This document shows positions 62,825-64,000 of a DNA stretch of 64,000 nucleotides, one piece after another. The position numbers were made by a program, and so were the translations under genes. This DNA comes from Wenzhouxiangella sp. XN24 (lineage in GTDB: Bacteria; Pseudomonadota; Gammaproteobacteria; Steroidobacterales; XN24), in NCBI RefSeq assembly GCF_011064545.1, contig NZ_JAAMFG010000021.1, positions 62,001 to 126,000 on the forward strand, written 5' to 3'. Position 1 is the stretch's first letter. Each line of letters begins with the position of its first letter. The notes beneath the pieces are model-generated. The model was not told where the DNA came from. It worked only from the letters and a program-made list of their open reading frames with translations, and did no database searches.

Positions 62825-64000
62825 ATGCCTGGCTGCCGCTGATGGTGCTCGCCAGTTCGCTGGTCCCCGGCATGATCATCTTCATGCTGCCGGAGAAGGC
62901 CGTCGCGCTGCGCACGACGCTGAACCTCGGCGGCGCGATTCTCAAGATCGTGCTCCTCGTGCTGATGATGATCGGCGTATTCCACGGTGTCGAATACGAG
63001 TTCCGCCTGCCGCTGGTGCCGGGCCTGGATTTCGTCCTGCATGCCGACGCCCTGTCGCTGATGTTCGTGAACCTGTCGGCGGTGCTGTGGCTGGCCACCA
63101 CGGTGTATGCCATCGGCTACCTCGAGGGTTCACCCAACCGCAGTCGTTTCTTCGGCTATTTCAGCCTGTGCGTGACCGCCACCGTCGGCCTGGCGATGGC
63201 GGGCAACCTGCTCACCTTCCTGGTCTTCTACGAGGCATTGACGCTGACGACGTATCCGCTCGTGGTCCACCGCGGCACCGAGGCGGCGCGCAAGGCCGGC
63301 CGCAGCTACCTGGCGCACACGCTGTTCGGCGGGGTGCTGCTGCTCGCGGGCACGGTATGGCTGTATTCGCTGACCGGCACGCTGGAGTTCGTCGACCGCG
63401 GATTCATCGCCGGGCGGGGGATCGATCCGGACGTGCTGCGCATGATCTTCGTGGTGCTGATTCTCGGCGTCGGCGTGAAAGCCGCCATCCTGCCGTTGCA
63501 CGGCTGGCTGCCGCAGGCCATGGTGGCGCCCGCCCCGGTGAGCGCGTTGCTGCACGCGGTGGCGGTGGTCAAGGCCGGCGCATTCGGCATCGTGCGCATC
63601 GTCTACGACGTGTTCGGCATCGAGTTCGCCGCGAGCCTCGGCGTGACCCTGCCGCTCGCCATCCTGGCTGCCGTGACGATCATCTATGCTTCCGTGCGCG
63701 CCCTGTTCCAGGACGACCTGAAACGGCGCCTCGCGTTTTCCACGGTCAGCCAGGTGTCATACATCACGCTGGGGGTGGCCATCGCCGGGCCCATCGCGAC
63801 CATCGGGGGGCTGGTGCATCTCGTGCACCAGGGTTTCATGAAGATCACGCTGTTTTTCTGCGCCGGCAATTTCGCCGAGACTCTCGGCGTGCACAAGGTC
63901 AGCGAAATGCGTGGCATCGGCCGGCGCATGCCCTGGACGATGGGGGCGTTCACGCTCGCGGCGTTCGGCATGATCGGCGCGCCGCCGATGGTCGGCTTCA
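62821..64000 (+). CDS. NuoL/M-type antiporter subunit, cluster 2 (3' end outside window)
   Basis: Starts at GTG 62821 overlapping the mrpD stop; about 393 residues are visible and the frame is still open at the window end. YEALTLTTYPLVVHRGTEAA, GVGVKAAILPLHGWLPQAMV and HQGFMKITLFFCAGNFAET show it to be the counterpart of the cluster 1 gene at 52527. It suggests that cluster 2 also has several channel subunits, with more expected downstream. The C-terminal third is missing from view. Confidence 0.88.
   Translation, partial: MNAWLPLMVLASSLVPGMIIFMLPEKAVALRTTLNLGGAILKIVLLVLMMIGVFHGVEYEFRLPLVPGLDFVLHADALSLMFVNLSAVLWLATTVYAIGYLEGSPNRSRFFGYFSLCVTATVGLAMAGNLLTFLVFYEALTLTTYPLVVHRGTEAARKAGRSYLAHTLFGGVLLLAGTVWLYSLTGTLEFVDRGFIAGRGIDPDVLRMIFVVLILGVGVKAAILPLHGWLPQAMVAPAPVSALLHAVAVVKAGAFGIVRIVYDVFGIEFAASLGVTLPLAILAAVTIIYASVRALFQDDLKRRLAFSTVSQVSYITLGVAIAGPIATIGGLVHLVHQGFMKITLFFCAGNFAETLGVHKVSEMRGIGRRMPWTMGAFTLAAFGMIGAPPMVGF

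Overview
This is a visibly GC-rich (base composition not computed), densely coded 64 kb chromosomal window. It most likely comes from a gammaproteobacterium. Three things point there: the rhlB / trxA-rho arrangement known from enterobacteria, the divergent cysQ and yrfG pair, and a PlsB-type glycerol-3-phosphate acyltransferase whose catalytic residues fall at almost the E. coli positions. A Marinobacter-type fused fatty acyl-CoA reductase and a DUF1302/DUF1329/RND cluster suggest an environmental lineage rather than an enteric one. I cannot fix the order from sequence alone. I see no tRNA, rRNA, CRISPR array or insertion sequence.

Layout. 1-6.0 kb: end of an EamA transporter, an NDH-2-like flavoprotein, a PLP desulfhydrase/deaminase-family enzyme coupled to a 76-aa protein, a glutaredoxin-like/DUF3429 fusion lacking the CxxC, and an orphan phage tail sheath protein coupled to a gamma-glutamylcyclotransferase-like gene. 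6.0-14 kb: an ATP-dependent 5-oxoprolinase (HyuA-HyuB fusion), a divergent Na+/solute symporter, and two membrane GTPases. 14-25.5 kb: lipid and trehalose metabolism, with a 660-aa fatty acyl-CoA reductase, a small hydrolase, an SDR, a methyltransferase, OtsA with a GH15 hydrolase, PlsB and a secreted nuclease/phosphatase-fold lipoprotein. 25.5-33 kb: the envelope cluster DUF1302-DUF1329-YCF48-RND, then a YdcH protein. 33-41 kb: DUF3301, CysQ, YrfG, RhlB, TrxA and Rho, then a higBA toxin-antitoxin module with a candidate operator, and an SDR. 41-48.5 kb: LrgA/LrgB, a membrane diguanylate cyclase with an I-site, an ABC exporter, a glutamine amidotransferase-like protein, a small membrane protein and an AbgT transporter.

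48.5-64 kb holds the most unusual locus: two tandem Mrp/Mbh-type cation/proton antiporter clusters. Each follows the order E-F-G-MbhD-(MbhE+B)-C-D, and additional NuoL/M-type subunits follow. Cluster 1 encodes four such proton-channel subunits, the last an 857-aa protein with a roughly 330-residue C-terminal extension that I do not recognise. A methyltransferase gene preceded by a perfect 12-bp palindrome separates the two clusters. Cluster 2 runs off the window. No hydrogenase, quinone or NADH module is visible.

How the genes may work together (inference): the antiporter locus would handle Na+/H+ (possibly K+) exchange, and two predicted symporters, putP-like and AbgT, could use the resulting ion gradients. 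The oxoprolinase and cyclotransferase-like genes suggest gamma-glutamyl or 5-oxoproline turnover. The fatty acyl-CoA reductase and PlsB sit at competing exits of the acyl pool, toward fatty alcohol or wax versus phospholipid. Many neighbours overlap by 4 bases (ATGA/GTGA/TTGA), and at least five genes appear to start with TTG.
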